Assembly (NCBI RefSeq): GCF_029024965.1
Contig: NZ_CP118982.1
Location: 2,046,001-2,110,000, forward strand
Direction: 5' to 3'
Length of the DNA: 64,000 bases
From: Staphylococcus equorum
GTDB lineage: Bacteria; Bacillota; Bacilli; Staphylococcales; Staphylococcaceae
In this document: piece by piece, positions 54,521-62,461 of the stretch
Layout of the letters: the number at the start of each line of letters is the position of its first letter
Numbering within the stretch: position 1 is the stretch's first letter
Notes under the pieces: generated by a model
Database searches by the model: none
Told to the model about the DNA's origin: nothing
The model's input: only the letters and a program-made list of their open reading frames with translations
Program-made: the position numbers and the translations under genes

Positions 54521-55057
54521 ATGTATTCACGCAGACTATTATTTATAACTGAAGATAATAACAATCATTTCACCTAGCGATATAATTATCTCAAAAATGT
54601 TTTATTCATTTTATTAGATAAACCTGTCAAATCAACACATCACATCGGAGGCACAAGACACTTCATGTATCCTACTGAACCTATATTAGATATTTTAGTT
54701 GGGGTAAATAATTTACATGACGTGACTTCTTTAGACGAAAAGCGTTTGAATTATGAAGGCTTATATCGATTACACCATCCATATAAGAAAAAATAGTCAT
54801 GGCTCAATTTAACAATCTTATAGAGTTAAAACAAATCACACGACTACATATTATTCAAAAAGACACGCCACTCTACACTGATTATTTAGAGATGGATAAT
54901 TTACTACCTTCAAACAGTATGATTGCTATGCATTTTAATAATAAAAAAACAGCGTTTAGCAAGTCATAACGTAACCATTCGTGATTATGAAAAACACAAA
55001 CTAATGTTATTTCAACAATTCATTGAACAAACAGACCACAAGTCATTATTAAAATGA
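54521..55057 (+). pseudogene. Decayed GrpB/UPF0157-family gene
   Basis: Frame-by-frame reading recovers an ancient coding sequence. It begins MYSRRLLFITEDNNNH and stops. Another frame then gives THHIGGTRHFMYPTEPILDILVGV (family motif HHIGSTS-P...KPIIDILVGV), ending in TAG. A third segment from about 54799 reads MAQFNNLIELKQ...MAMHFNNKK. After a further shift ASHNVTIRDYEKHKLMLFQQF runs to TGA at 55055-55057. Several stops and at least two frameshifts mean no intact protein is made. It lies directly upstream of murB. Confidence 0.72.
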
Positions 55058-55157
55058 TTTATGGTGACTTATTAATTTAATCAACAGCATAAAATTTGAA
55101 TAAAACTATAAAACCTTTAATAAATTGCTTTACTATTTAGCAAAGACGGGTAATCAT

Positions 55158-55195
55158 TGGTATAATAAACAAAATGAATTCAACAGGAAAGGATG
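55158..55195 (+). promoter_or_regulatory. murB promoter and ribosome site
   Basis: TGG-TATAAT (55158-55166) is an extended -10 element. AGGAAAGGATG (55184-55194) is the ribosome site. The predicted transcript start is near 55173, so an ATG at 55174 would lie at the very 5' end of the message. This supports the TTG start at 55204. Confidence 0.6.
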
Positions 55196-55203
55196 TTCTA
55201 GAC

Positions 55204-56127
55204 TTGCATAAAGATGACATCTTAAAAGAATTAGAAGCAATTGTTCCAAAAGAAATTATTAAAATAGACGAACCATTAAAACGTTATACATATACTGAAA
55301 CTGGTGGTCAAGCAGACTATTATTTATCACCTACCCAAAATGAACATGTCCAATCTATCGTTCACTATGCATATACAAATGATATCCCGGTCACTTATTT
55401 AGGCAATGGCTCAAACATTATTATTCGTGAGGGCGGTATTAGAGGCATTGTAATTAGCTTACTCTCACTAGATTATATAGACGTTTCAGATGATGCTATT
55501 ATTTCAGGCAGTGGTGCAGCGATTATCGATGTATCTCGTACTGCTAGAGACCATGCGCTAACTGGCTTAGAGTTTGCTTGTGGTATCCCAGGATCAATTG
55601 GTGGCGCTGTTTTTATGAATGCTGGTGCATATGGCGGCGAAGTCAAAGATTGCATTGACTATGCGCTGTGTGTAAATGATAAAGGTGAACTCATTACATT
55701 AACTAATAAAGATTTAGAGTTAGATTACCGTAATAGTATTGTTCAAAAAGAACATTTAGTCGTTCTCGAAGCAGCATTCACTTTAATGCCTGGTGACAAA
55801 CAAGCTATCCAAGAAAAAATGGATGATTTAACGGAAAGAAGAGAATCTAAGCAACCTTTAGAATATCCATCATGTGGTAGTGTGTTTCAACGTCCTCCTG
55901 GCCACTTTGCCGGTAAATTGATTCAAGATGCTGAACTACAAGGTCATCGTATTGGTGGCGTCGAAGTGTCTAAGAAACATGCTGGCTTTATGGTGAACGT
56001 AGACAATGGAAGCGCAACAGACTATGAAGATCTAATCCACCACGTTCAAAAAGTAGTAAAAGAGAAATTTGATGTTGAACTACATCGAGAAGTTAGAATT
56101 ATTGGCGAACACCCAAACGATAATTAG
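55204..56127 (+). CDS. murB: UDP-N-acetylenolpyruvoylglucosamine reductase
   Basis: This FAD enzyme reduces enolpyruvyl-UDP-GlcNAc to UDP-MurNAc, the second committed step of peptidoglycan synthesis. FAD-binding [39 protein letters not shown] and the catalytic Ser in [11 protein letters not shown] are present, as is a C-terminal Glu (REVRIIGEH). With the TTG start at 55204 it is 307 aa, the length I recall for S. aureus MurB; ATG 55174 would add 10 unconserved residues. Confidence 0.95.
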   Translation: MHKDDILKELEAIVPKEIIKIDEPLKRYTYTETGGQADYYLSPTQNEHVQSIVHYAYTNDIPVTYLGNGSNIIIREGGIRGIVISLLSLDYIDVSDDAIISGSGAAIIDVSRTARDHALTGLEFACGIPGSIGGAVFMNAGAYGGEVKDCIDYALCVNDKGELITLTNKDLELDYRNSIVQKEHLVVLEAAFTLMPGDKQAIQEKMDDLTERRESKQPLEYPSCGSVFQRPPGHFAGKLIQDAELQGHRIGGVEVSKKHAGFMVNVDNGSATDYEDLIHHVQKVVKEKFDVELHREVRIIGEHPNDN

Positions 56128-56138
56128 GAGAATTGATT

Positions 56139-56453
56139 ATGGTTAATATATATGGTTCTACTGTAGACAATGAAGCACGTTGCACGCATTATCCAACACC
56201 ATTAGACATCATCGCAATTAAATTTAAGTGTTGCGGTAAATACTATCCATGCTATAAATGTCATAACGAACATGAATCACATGCTATAAAAAGATGGGAT
56301 TCTAGTGAATTTAATGAAAAAGCAATTTTATGTGGTGTATGTAGACATGAAATGACAATCAATGAATATATGATGATTGAAGCCTGTCCTAAGTGTGATG
56401 GCCACTTTAATAATCGTTGTAAATATCATTACCATCTTTATTTTTCTATATAA
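56139..56453 (+). CDS. CHY zinc-finger protein
   Basis: This 104-aa protein has the CHY pattern: CTHYPTPLDIIAIKFKCC, YYPCYKCHNEHESH, CGVCRHEM and CPKCDGHFNNRC, supplying Cys/His ligands for about three zinc ions. Start ATG 56139 follows AGGAG, 11 bp after murB. Function in bacteria is unknown. Confidence 0.88.
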   Translation: MVNIYGSTVDNEARCTHYPTPLDIIAIKFKCCGKYYPCYKCHNEHESHAIKRWDSSEFNEKAILCGVCRHEMTINEYMMIEACPKCDGHFNNRCKYHYHLYFSI

Positions 56454-56483
56454 ACTTCATGCGTTATGCTTAATAATGAATTG

Positions 56484-56525
56484 AAAAAGGTACTAATCCG
56501 TTAATTAATGGATTAGTACCTTTTT
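56484..56525. terminator. Bidirectional terminator
   Basis: AAAAAGGTACTAATCC / GGATTAGTACCTTTTT, a perfect 16-bp stem with a 10-nt loop. Confidence 0.92.
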
Positions 56526-56636
56526 ATATATTTAAAATAGACTTATACCGATTTTCAAGTACATGCTTAACTAAGCAAACAAATATAAAATAACTTTAAG
56601 GCTTGGCACTATGTACTTTATTTTAAAATTCTCATA

Positions 56637-56969
56637 CTATTTTATTTGTTCTTTTACAAATTGTACAAAGGCTTCTGCATCACCTTTTTGTATTTGCTTC
56701 ATTGGCATTGGTCCAATATTAAAAGTAAAATCAATTTTTTCACCATCGTAACTAATTTGTTCTACTTCTTTATAAGCAATACTTCTGTAATAAAATTCCC
56801 CATTCATATCAACATTTAAAATAATACGTTCATTTGTTGCAATAAAAGCACCTTCAAATTCTGAAGAACCTTGAACTGAATATTCTATTGTTCCTAATAC
56901 ACTTGGCCCCTTTTTCTCAGTTGGAAATAAATCACTTGGATTTACATTATCTAAAATCATGTACTTCAC
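56637..56969 (-). CDS. PH-like-domain protein, unknown function
   Basis: This 110-aa soluble protein has a bacterial pleckstrin-homology-like pattern of strands (SVQGSSEFEGAFIATNERIILNVDM...YRSIAYKEVEQISYDGEKIDFTF). The start may be GTG 56969 or ATG 56960; AAAGGG lies before both. A role cannot be assigned. Confidence 0.75.
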   Translation of the reverse strand: MKYMILDNVNPSDLFPTEKKGPSVLGTIEYSVQGSSEFEGAFIATNERIILNVDMNGEFYYRSIAYKEVEQISYDGEKIDFTFNIGPMPMKQIQKGDAEAFVQFVKEQIK

Positions 56970-57105
56970 TCACCCTTTTCTTTAGTTTATTATACAAGTT
57001 TTAAAAATGAATTTTCACGTACTTAACCAATTCATTTTTAGCATAACAAAGAAAATGTTTAATCTAAAGTTCCAAGCCACCCCAAACTATCTTCATGAAA
57101 CATAA

Positions 57106-57139
57106 AAAGTCGACAAAGCCATATGGCTTTGTCGACTTT
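57106..57139. terminator. Perfect palindromic terminator after sstD
   Basis: AAAGTCGACAAAGCCAT and its exact complement abut with no spacer. Minus-strand T residues follow on the left side, fitting a terminator for the gene at 56969 neighbourhood or sst read-through. Confidence 0.75.
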
Positions 57140-57180
57140 CTGAAAGGAATTGTATCCCCCACGATTATCCTTTTTAAATA

Positions 57181-58227
57181 TTATTTTTCAATTGCTTTTT
57201 CTACTTCTTCAATTTGTTTAATTGATGTAGTTGTAGAACCACTTGCGAAGTACCAAAGTTTTGGATCTAATTCATAAACTTTGTCTTCTTTTATAGCATT
57301 TACATTTTTGATAACGTCGTTACCTAAAGCTTGTTCAGCTGTTGACTTACCAGCAATTGCTTGTCCACGGTCCATAGCAAAGATGATATTAGGATTTTTT
57401 TCTGCTATATACTCATTCGTTACGTTTTGACCGTGTTTACTACTCTTAATATTTTCATCTGCAGCTGTGAAGCCCATTGTATCAAAAATCATTGCACCGA
57501 ATCGTTCTCCAGCACCGTATGTTGATAATTCACCTTCGTTAACTAATAAGAATAATGCTTTTTCATCTTTTAAGTCTTTTGTTTTTTCTTTGATGCCAGC
57601 AATTTTATCATCTAATTTTTTAGTAAGTGATTTTGCTTCGTCTTCTTTTTGGTAAATTTTACCTAATGTTTCAGTGTTTTTCTTCATTGAATTCACTTGG
57701 TCTTTGTCGTCAGCGCCAACATATACAACTTTTGCATCTGGTGCTGCTTTTTTGAATTCATCTAGATTTTTTTGATTTGCTGTACGCCCAGAAATATAAA
57801 TTACATCTGGTTTAGCTTCTGCAACTTTATCGAAATTAACTTCTTTTAGGCTTCCTGTGTTTAAGTATTTTTCATCTTTAAAATCGCTTAAGAAATCAGG
57901 TAGTGACTTAGCACCTTCACCTTTAGGAAGTGCTTTAACTTTATCTTCAAGTCCTAATTCTTTCAATGTATCTAATGTACCATAATCAAAAACAACTGCT
58001 TTTTCAGGGTTTGTAGGCACTTCTACTGTTTCTTTAACCGTTTTAGCATCACTGCCATCACGTTTTTCCCCACTAGCCTTATAATTATTTTCAACTTTTA
58101 CAGTTTTATTTGAACCTTCACTTTCTGATTTTGTATCAGATGATTTTTTATCCTCTGATCCACCATTACTACATGCTACTAATAAAAACATTAAACCTAC
58201 AACTAATAATAAAGATAATTTTTTCAT
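57181..58227 (-). CDS. sstD: Catechol-siderophore-binding lipoprotein SstD
   Basis: This 348-aa lipoprotein has lipobox LVAC (Cys19) and a Ser/Glu/Lys-rich linker (20-60). The rest is a FepB/BtuF-type periplasmic-binding fold with VVFDYGTLDTLKELGLEDKV and KPDVIYISGR. It captures catechol siderophores or catecholamine-iron at the cell surface for SstABC. It lies 105 bp after sstC. AGGAGG precedes the ATG. Confidence 0.94.
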   Translation of the reverse strand: MKKLSLLLVVGLMFLLVACSNGGSEDKKSSDTKSESEGSNKTVKVENNYKASGEKRDGSDAKTVKETVEVPTNPEKAVVFDYGTLDTLKELGLEDKVKALPKGEGAKSLPDFLSDFKDEKYLNTGSLKEVNFDKVAEAKPDVIYISGRTANQKNLDEFKKAAPDAKVVYVGADDKDQVNSMKKNTETLGKIYQKEDEAKSLTKKLDDKIAGIKEKTKDLKDEKALFLLVNEGELSTYGAGERFGAMIFDTMGFTAADENIKSSKHGQNVTNEYIAEKNPNIIFAMDRGQAIAGKSTAEQALGNDVIKNVNAIKEDKVYELDPKLWYFASGSTTTSIKQIEEVEKAIEK

Positions 58228-58332
58228 GTTTCTTACGCCTCCTGATTTTCCTAATGATGTATTCCTTTTATGCCCTTAAAAAGTATAACCACGTTACAGT
58301 TGCATCACTCCCTTCAAATGTTACGAATGGAA

Positions 58333-59133
58333 TTACATTGAGTATGCGAGCTCTAAATCTTGAGTTGCTGTGAGCTCATCGAAATACACACAAATGCGTT
58401 GACCGCGGATTTCTTCAATTCTTACATCCATGTCATATAAAGCTTTTAATGTATCTGTTTGAATAACCTCATCTTTTGTACTTGCTTTGACAACTTCACC
58501 GTCTTTTAACGCGATAATATCGTCTGAATAACATGAAGCGAAGTTAATATCGTGAATAACAACGATTACAGTTTTATTTAAATCTTTTGCGAGTTGTCGT
58601 AATGTTTGCATAATTTGAACTGAATGTTTCATATCAAGATTATTCAATGGTTCATCTAACAAGATATAATCTGTATTTTGCGCAATTGTCATGGCTACAT
58701 ATGCACGTTGACGTTGCCCACCAGATAGTGTTTTTATATAGCGATTTCTAATCTCTTTAAGATGTAGCAATTCCAACGCATATTCAACTTGTTCTTTATC
58801 TTCTTGTTTGAGATGACCTTTAGAGTATGGAAATCGTCCAAAATTGACTAATTGCTCTACCGTAATATTGAGCTCGGTATGATTAGATTGTTTAAGTATT
58901 GATAATCTTTTAGCTAATTCATTACTTTTATAATCACTAATTGATTTACCTTCGATTTCTATAGAGCCATCTTCAAAATCCATTAGGCGTGTAATTGCGG
59001 CTAACAATGTACTTTTTCCAGCTCCATTTGGTCCAATCATAGAAGTGAGTCGTCCTTTATTTATATCAACATTAATATCTTTTAAAATTTCTTTATCTTG
59101 AATATTTTTATTAAGCCCTTGTACTCGTATCAA
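58333..59133 (-). CDS. sstC: Siderophore ABC transporter ATPase SstC
   Basis: This 266-aa FepC-type ATPase has Walker A GPNGAGKST (about 34-42), LSGGQRQR signature and Walker B YILLDEPLNNLD. It overlaps sstB by 4 bp. Confidence 0.96.
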   Translation of the reverse strand: MIRVQGLNKNIQDKEILKDINVDINKGRLTSMIGPNGAGKSTLLAAITRLMDFEDGSIEIEGKSISDYKSNELAKRLSILKQSNHTELNITVEQLVNFGRFPYSKGHLKQEDKEQVEYALELLHLKEIRNRYIKTLSGGQRQRAYVAMTIAQNTDYILLDEPLNNLDMKHSVQIMQTLRQLAKDLNKTVIVVIHDINFASCYSDDIIALKDGEVVKASTKDEVIQTDTLKALYDMDVRIEEIRGQRICVYFDELTATQDLELAYSM

Positions 59134-60089
59134 TTCGCATGTCTCCTTTTTATTAATAAGTAAATGAAGTAACTTCCACCTACTAAATCAATAATTATAC
59201 TTACTTGCGTCGTTGCTTGGAATAAATTCTCTACTACACCTTGTGCTATGAATAGACTTAGCCAACTCATTAAAATAGTTGCTGGTAATATGTATTTATG
59301 TTCATATGTCTTCATCAATTCATGTGCTAAGTTAACAGTTAATAATCCTAAAAATGTAATCGGACCAACGAGTGCTGTTGAAACAGATACAAGCACTGAA
59401 ACGAGTATTAGCAATAATCTCGTTAACGTTTTATATGAAATACCTAAATTGATTGCTTGATCTTTTCCTAATAAAAGCACATCTAAATATGGTATAACCC
59501 GCATCGTAATCAAAATGAGAATAACTAATATAACACCACAGAGCGTTACTAATTTAGTATTAGATGCGTCAAAGTTTGCAAACATGGAGCTTTGTACAGC
59601 CAAGAAATCTTCTGGGTTTATTATTAATTCTAAAAATCCAGTAATACTTCTGAAAAAGGTCCCGAGTATAACCCCTACGAGTAGGATGAAATAAACAGAA
59701 ACATCACCAATTCTGAAGATACCTTGAAATAAAAGTAATGAAAAAACAATCATTACTAATAATGAAATAGCAAAACTGAGATACAAGTTAGTAACAAATA
59801 CAGACTGTACGCCAAATGCAAACACGATTAGAACCTTCACAAACATGTATACAGAATCAAGTCCCATAATTGAAGGTGTTAGTAACCGGTTACTTGTAAT
59901 CGCTTGGAATATCACTACTGAAGCTGCGATTGCGGCTCCGACTAATATCATCAGTATTAGTTTTCTTAATCGGCTAGAAAATTGATACTGGAAAATATCA
60001 AAATCAATACCTATCACAAGGTAAAGACCTGCAGCTACCACTGTTACTGCAAATAAAATAGATAGTTTTGTTTTAGGGCTAGTTTGCAT
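59130..60089 (-). CDS. sstB: Siderophore ABC transporter permease SstB
   Basis: This 319-aa FecCD-family permease has about nine or ten membrane helices and the family segment VSVSTALVGPITFLGLLTVNLAHEL. It overlaps sstA by 11 bp and forms the membrane pore with SstA. Confidence 0.95.
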   Translation of the reverse strand: MQTSPKTKLSILFAVTVVAAGLYLVIGIDFDIFQYQFSSRLRKLILMILVGAAIAASVVIFQAITSNRLLTPSIMGLDSVYMFVKVLIVFAFGVQSVFVTNLYLSFAISLLVMIVFSLLLFQGIFRIGDVSVYFILLVGVILGTFFRSITGFLELIINPEDFLAVQSSMFANFDASNTKLVTLCGVILVILILITMRVIPYLDVLLLGKDQAINLGISYKTLTRLLLILVSVLVSVSTALVGPITFLGLLTVNLAHELMKTYEHKYILPATILMSWLSLFIAQGVVENLFQATTQVSIIIDLVGGSYFIYLLIKRRHAN

Positions 60090-61047
60090 AGTTATGTCGT
60101 CCTTTCATCAGCAAGATTATAAAAATAACAGTGCCAAAAACACCAATTGTTAATCCAATATTGATTTCGTAAGGATACACAACAATTCTGCCGATTATAT
60201 CTGAAAACATTACAAAAATAGCACCTAACATTGCTGTATGTGGCAATGCGTTTTTTAAATGATCTCCTCTGAATATAGAAACGATATTGGGAACAATCAA
60301 ACCTAAAAATGGAAGTGTTCCAACTGTCACAACTACTAATGCAGTAATTGTTGCAGTAATAAATAAACCGACGTTAATTATTCTTTCATAATTAACACCT
60401 AGATTATTACTAAAATCTTTCCCCATCCCAGCAATCGTAAATTGATTCGCAAATATATATGTAAGTATTAATAAAGGAATGCTTAAGTATAATATTTCAT
60501 ATCTCCCGCTTGTAATAATGGCAAAATTCCCATTCATCCAGTTTCCGATACTTTGTACCGCATTCGTTCTTAAGGCAATAAATGTAGCGAAACTAGAAAC
60601 GATACCACCGAGCATAATCCCTAAGAGTGGAATAAAAATGACATCAGTAAATCGAATAAATTGAACTAATTTCACAAACAGGAAGGTGCCACCAATGCTT
60701 AGCGTGACCGCAAATACTAATTTAATAATAATATTTGCTTCTGGAAATAGTATCAGCGATAATAAAATACCTAACTTAGCCCACTCCATCGTTCCTGCAG
60801 TTGTTGGACTAACAAATTTATTTTGCATCATTTGTTGCATAATCAATCCCGCAAGTGCCAACGTGCTTCCAGAAATTAATATACTTACCGTTCTCGGAAT
60901 CCTACTAGATACAATTATGTTTATTTGCTCTTTAGATAAGTGGAATATGTCTGTAATTGAAACATTACTGACACCAATAAATAGAGAAAGGATAGTTAAT
61001 AATAATAAAATGATAAATAGGACAATACCATTAAGTAAGAATTTCAT
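60079..61047 (-). CDS. sstA: Siderophore ABC transporter permease SstA
   Basis: This 322-aa FecCD-family permease has about nine helices with VVVTVGTLPFLGLIVPNIVSIF as the ATPase-coupling region. It is the first gene of the Fur-controlled sstABCD operon. Confidence 0.95.
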   Translation of the reverse strand: MKFLLNGIVLFIILLLLTILSLFIGVSNVSITDIFHLSKEQINIIVSSRIPRTVSILISGSTLALAGLIMQQMMQNKFVSPTTAGTMEWAKLGILLSLILFPEANIIIKLVFAVTLSIGGTFLFVKLVQFIRFTDVIFIPLLGIMLGGIVSSFATFIALRTNAVQSIGNWMNGNFAIITSGRYEILYLSIPLLILTYIFANQFTIAGMGKDFSNNLGVNYERIINVGLFITATITALVVVTVGTLPFLGLIVPNIVSIFRGDHLKNALPHTAMLGAIFVMFSDIIGRIVVYPYEINIGLTIGVFGTVIFIILLMKGRHNYAN

Positions 61048-61100
61048 AATGAGGTAACCTAATCCTTTCGATGTACAATGAATTCATAAACACTATTGGT

Positions 61101-61117
61101 TTTGATAATCATTATCA
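61101..61117. promoter_or_regulatory. Fur box upstream of sstABCD
   Basis: TTGATAAT-C-ATTATCAA is a perfect 17-bp palindrome matching the core of the Fur consensus (GATAATGATAATCATTATC). It lies 54 bp before the sstA start. Confidence 0.93.
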
Positions 61118-61232
61118 ATAGTTATATTAAAATTTTAACATTTTTGGCGGTAAATTCAATAGCAATAGGCCATTTTAGTAAAAGTATTCGTAAATTATGT
61201 AAAAAATGACCTTTCAAATTATTTTTACCAAA

Positions 61233-61273
61233 TAAAAAGCCACCAAATTCTCCCTTCGGAAAATCTAGCAGCT
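61233..61273 (-). terminator. Terminator of nrdEF
   Basis: A 16-bp stem, about half of it G-U wobble pairs, starts AGCTGCTAGATTTTCC, has a short loop and ends before TTTTTATTT on the minus strand. It lies about 100 bp beyond the nrdF stop. Confidence 0.72.
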
Positions 61274-61376
61274 CTTAAAATAGGAAGCATTGTTCCTAGT
61301 ATTTTCTTGTAGCGTCATGTTATCGGGGCAGTCTTAAACAGACTTAATCAAATTACATAACTGCAACAATTTTATT

Positions 61377-62345
61377 TTAATCTTCAAATACAAAGTCTTC
61401 ATCTTTTAATGCTTCAACATTCAACGCTAACGTATAACCGTCACCTTTAACTGAGAAAAAGTCATGGTTTTTCGTTGAAGTATCTAACGCATTTTCAATA
61501 ATTGGGTTAAATTCTTTTTCTTCAAAGTATGAATCAAAGCCTAAGTTAGCTAATGCTTTATTACCATTATATCTAACATAATTTAGTACATCTTCTGCTA
61601 TCCCTACTTCATCGTATAGTGAATGTGTGTACGCTACTTCGTTTTTATACAAGTCATCTAACAACTTATACATGTCTTGATCTGCTTGTTGTTTTTCACT
61701 TTCTGACAGTTCATTACGCATACTTTGTGCATCCATACCTGTAAATACACCGTGGATAGATTCATCTAATAAGATTTTACGTATAATCTCACCCGATGTT
61801 GTCATTCTTCCTTGTCCTGCAAGGTAAAGTGGATAATAGAAACCAGAATAGAATAAGAATGTTTCTAAAAATACACTTGATACACGTGCCATATATTGAT
61901 CATATACAGATGCATCTTTACCCCAAAGTTTGTGATAGTTATTTACAATTTTATCTGATTTGTATTTTAAATGTGGTTCTTCTAAAACCCATTTATCTAA
62001 TAAATAGTTCGTTTCACTGGAAGGTAGTAACGTTGTAAAGATATGTGAATAACTTTTAGCATGGACTTGTTCCATCATACCCATAAATGAATAGACCGCT
62101 TTTTTACGTAAATCCGTTGTGTGTAACATGATAAGTGGCATACCGTCATCTGCTTGATGTGTATCCAATCCTGTTAAACCTGCTAAAGCTTTTTTGAAGG
62201 CGTTCTTTTCTGCGTCAGATAAAGTCTTCCAACTTGCAATATCTTTTGATACTTTAAACTCTGTTTCTACCCACATTTGTGAAATATTTTGTCGCCAAAA
62301 CATATTTGTCATGTCTTCTTGCGTATTCCAATTGACTGCTTTCAT
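61377..62345 (-). CDS. nrdF: Class Ib ribonucleotide reductase beta subunit
   Basis: This 322-aa dimetal-tyrosyl-radical subunit supports NrdE in making deoxynucleotides. Ligand-bearing motifs include LDTHQADDG, MEQVHAKSYSHIF, and LDESIHGVF. NrdF uses Mn or Fe. It lies 116 bp after nrdE with an intervening hairpin. Confidence 0.97.
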   Translation of the reverse strand: MKAVNWNTQEDMTNMFWRQNISQMWVETEFKVSKDIASWKTLSDAEKNAFKKALAGLTGLDTHQADDGMPLIMLHTTDLRKKAVYSFMGMMEQVHAKSYSHIFTTLLPSSETNYLLDKWVLEEPHLKYKSDKIVNNYHKLWGKDASVYDQYMARVSSVFLETFLFYSGFYYPLYLAGQGRMTTSGEIIRKILLDESIHGVFTGMDAQSMRNELSESEKQQADQDMYKLLDDLYKNEVAYTHSLYDEVGIAEDVLNYVRYNGNKALANLGFDSYFEEKEFNPIIENALDTSTKNHDFFSVKGDGYTLALNVEALKDEDFVFED

Positions 62346-62393
62346 TTAGATAAATTCCCCTATCCAGTAAAAATTTAATTAAGCAGTGATTTA

Positions 62394-62422
62394 CAGCCTA
62401 ATCTATATAAAAGACTAGGCTG
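62394..62422 (-). other. Hairpin between nrdE and nrdF
   Basis: CAGCCTAGTC / GATTAGGCTG (one G-U pair, 9-nt loop) lies in the 116-bp spacer with no T run following. It may be a processing or stability element setting different NrdE and NrdF levels (inference). Confidence 0.5.
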
Positions 62423-62461
62423 CTTGTAAAAAACCACATTGCTTATCTGTTACTTAAAATT

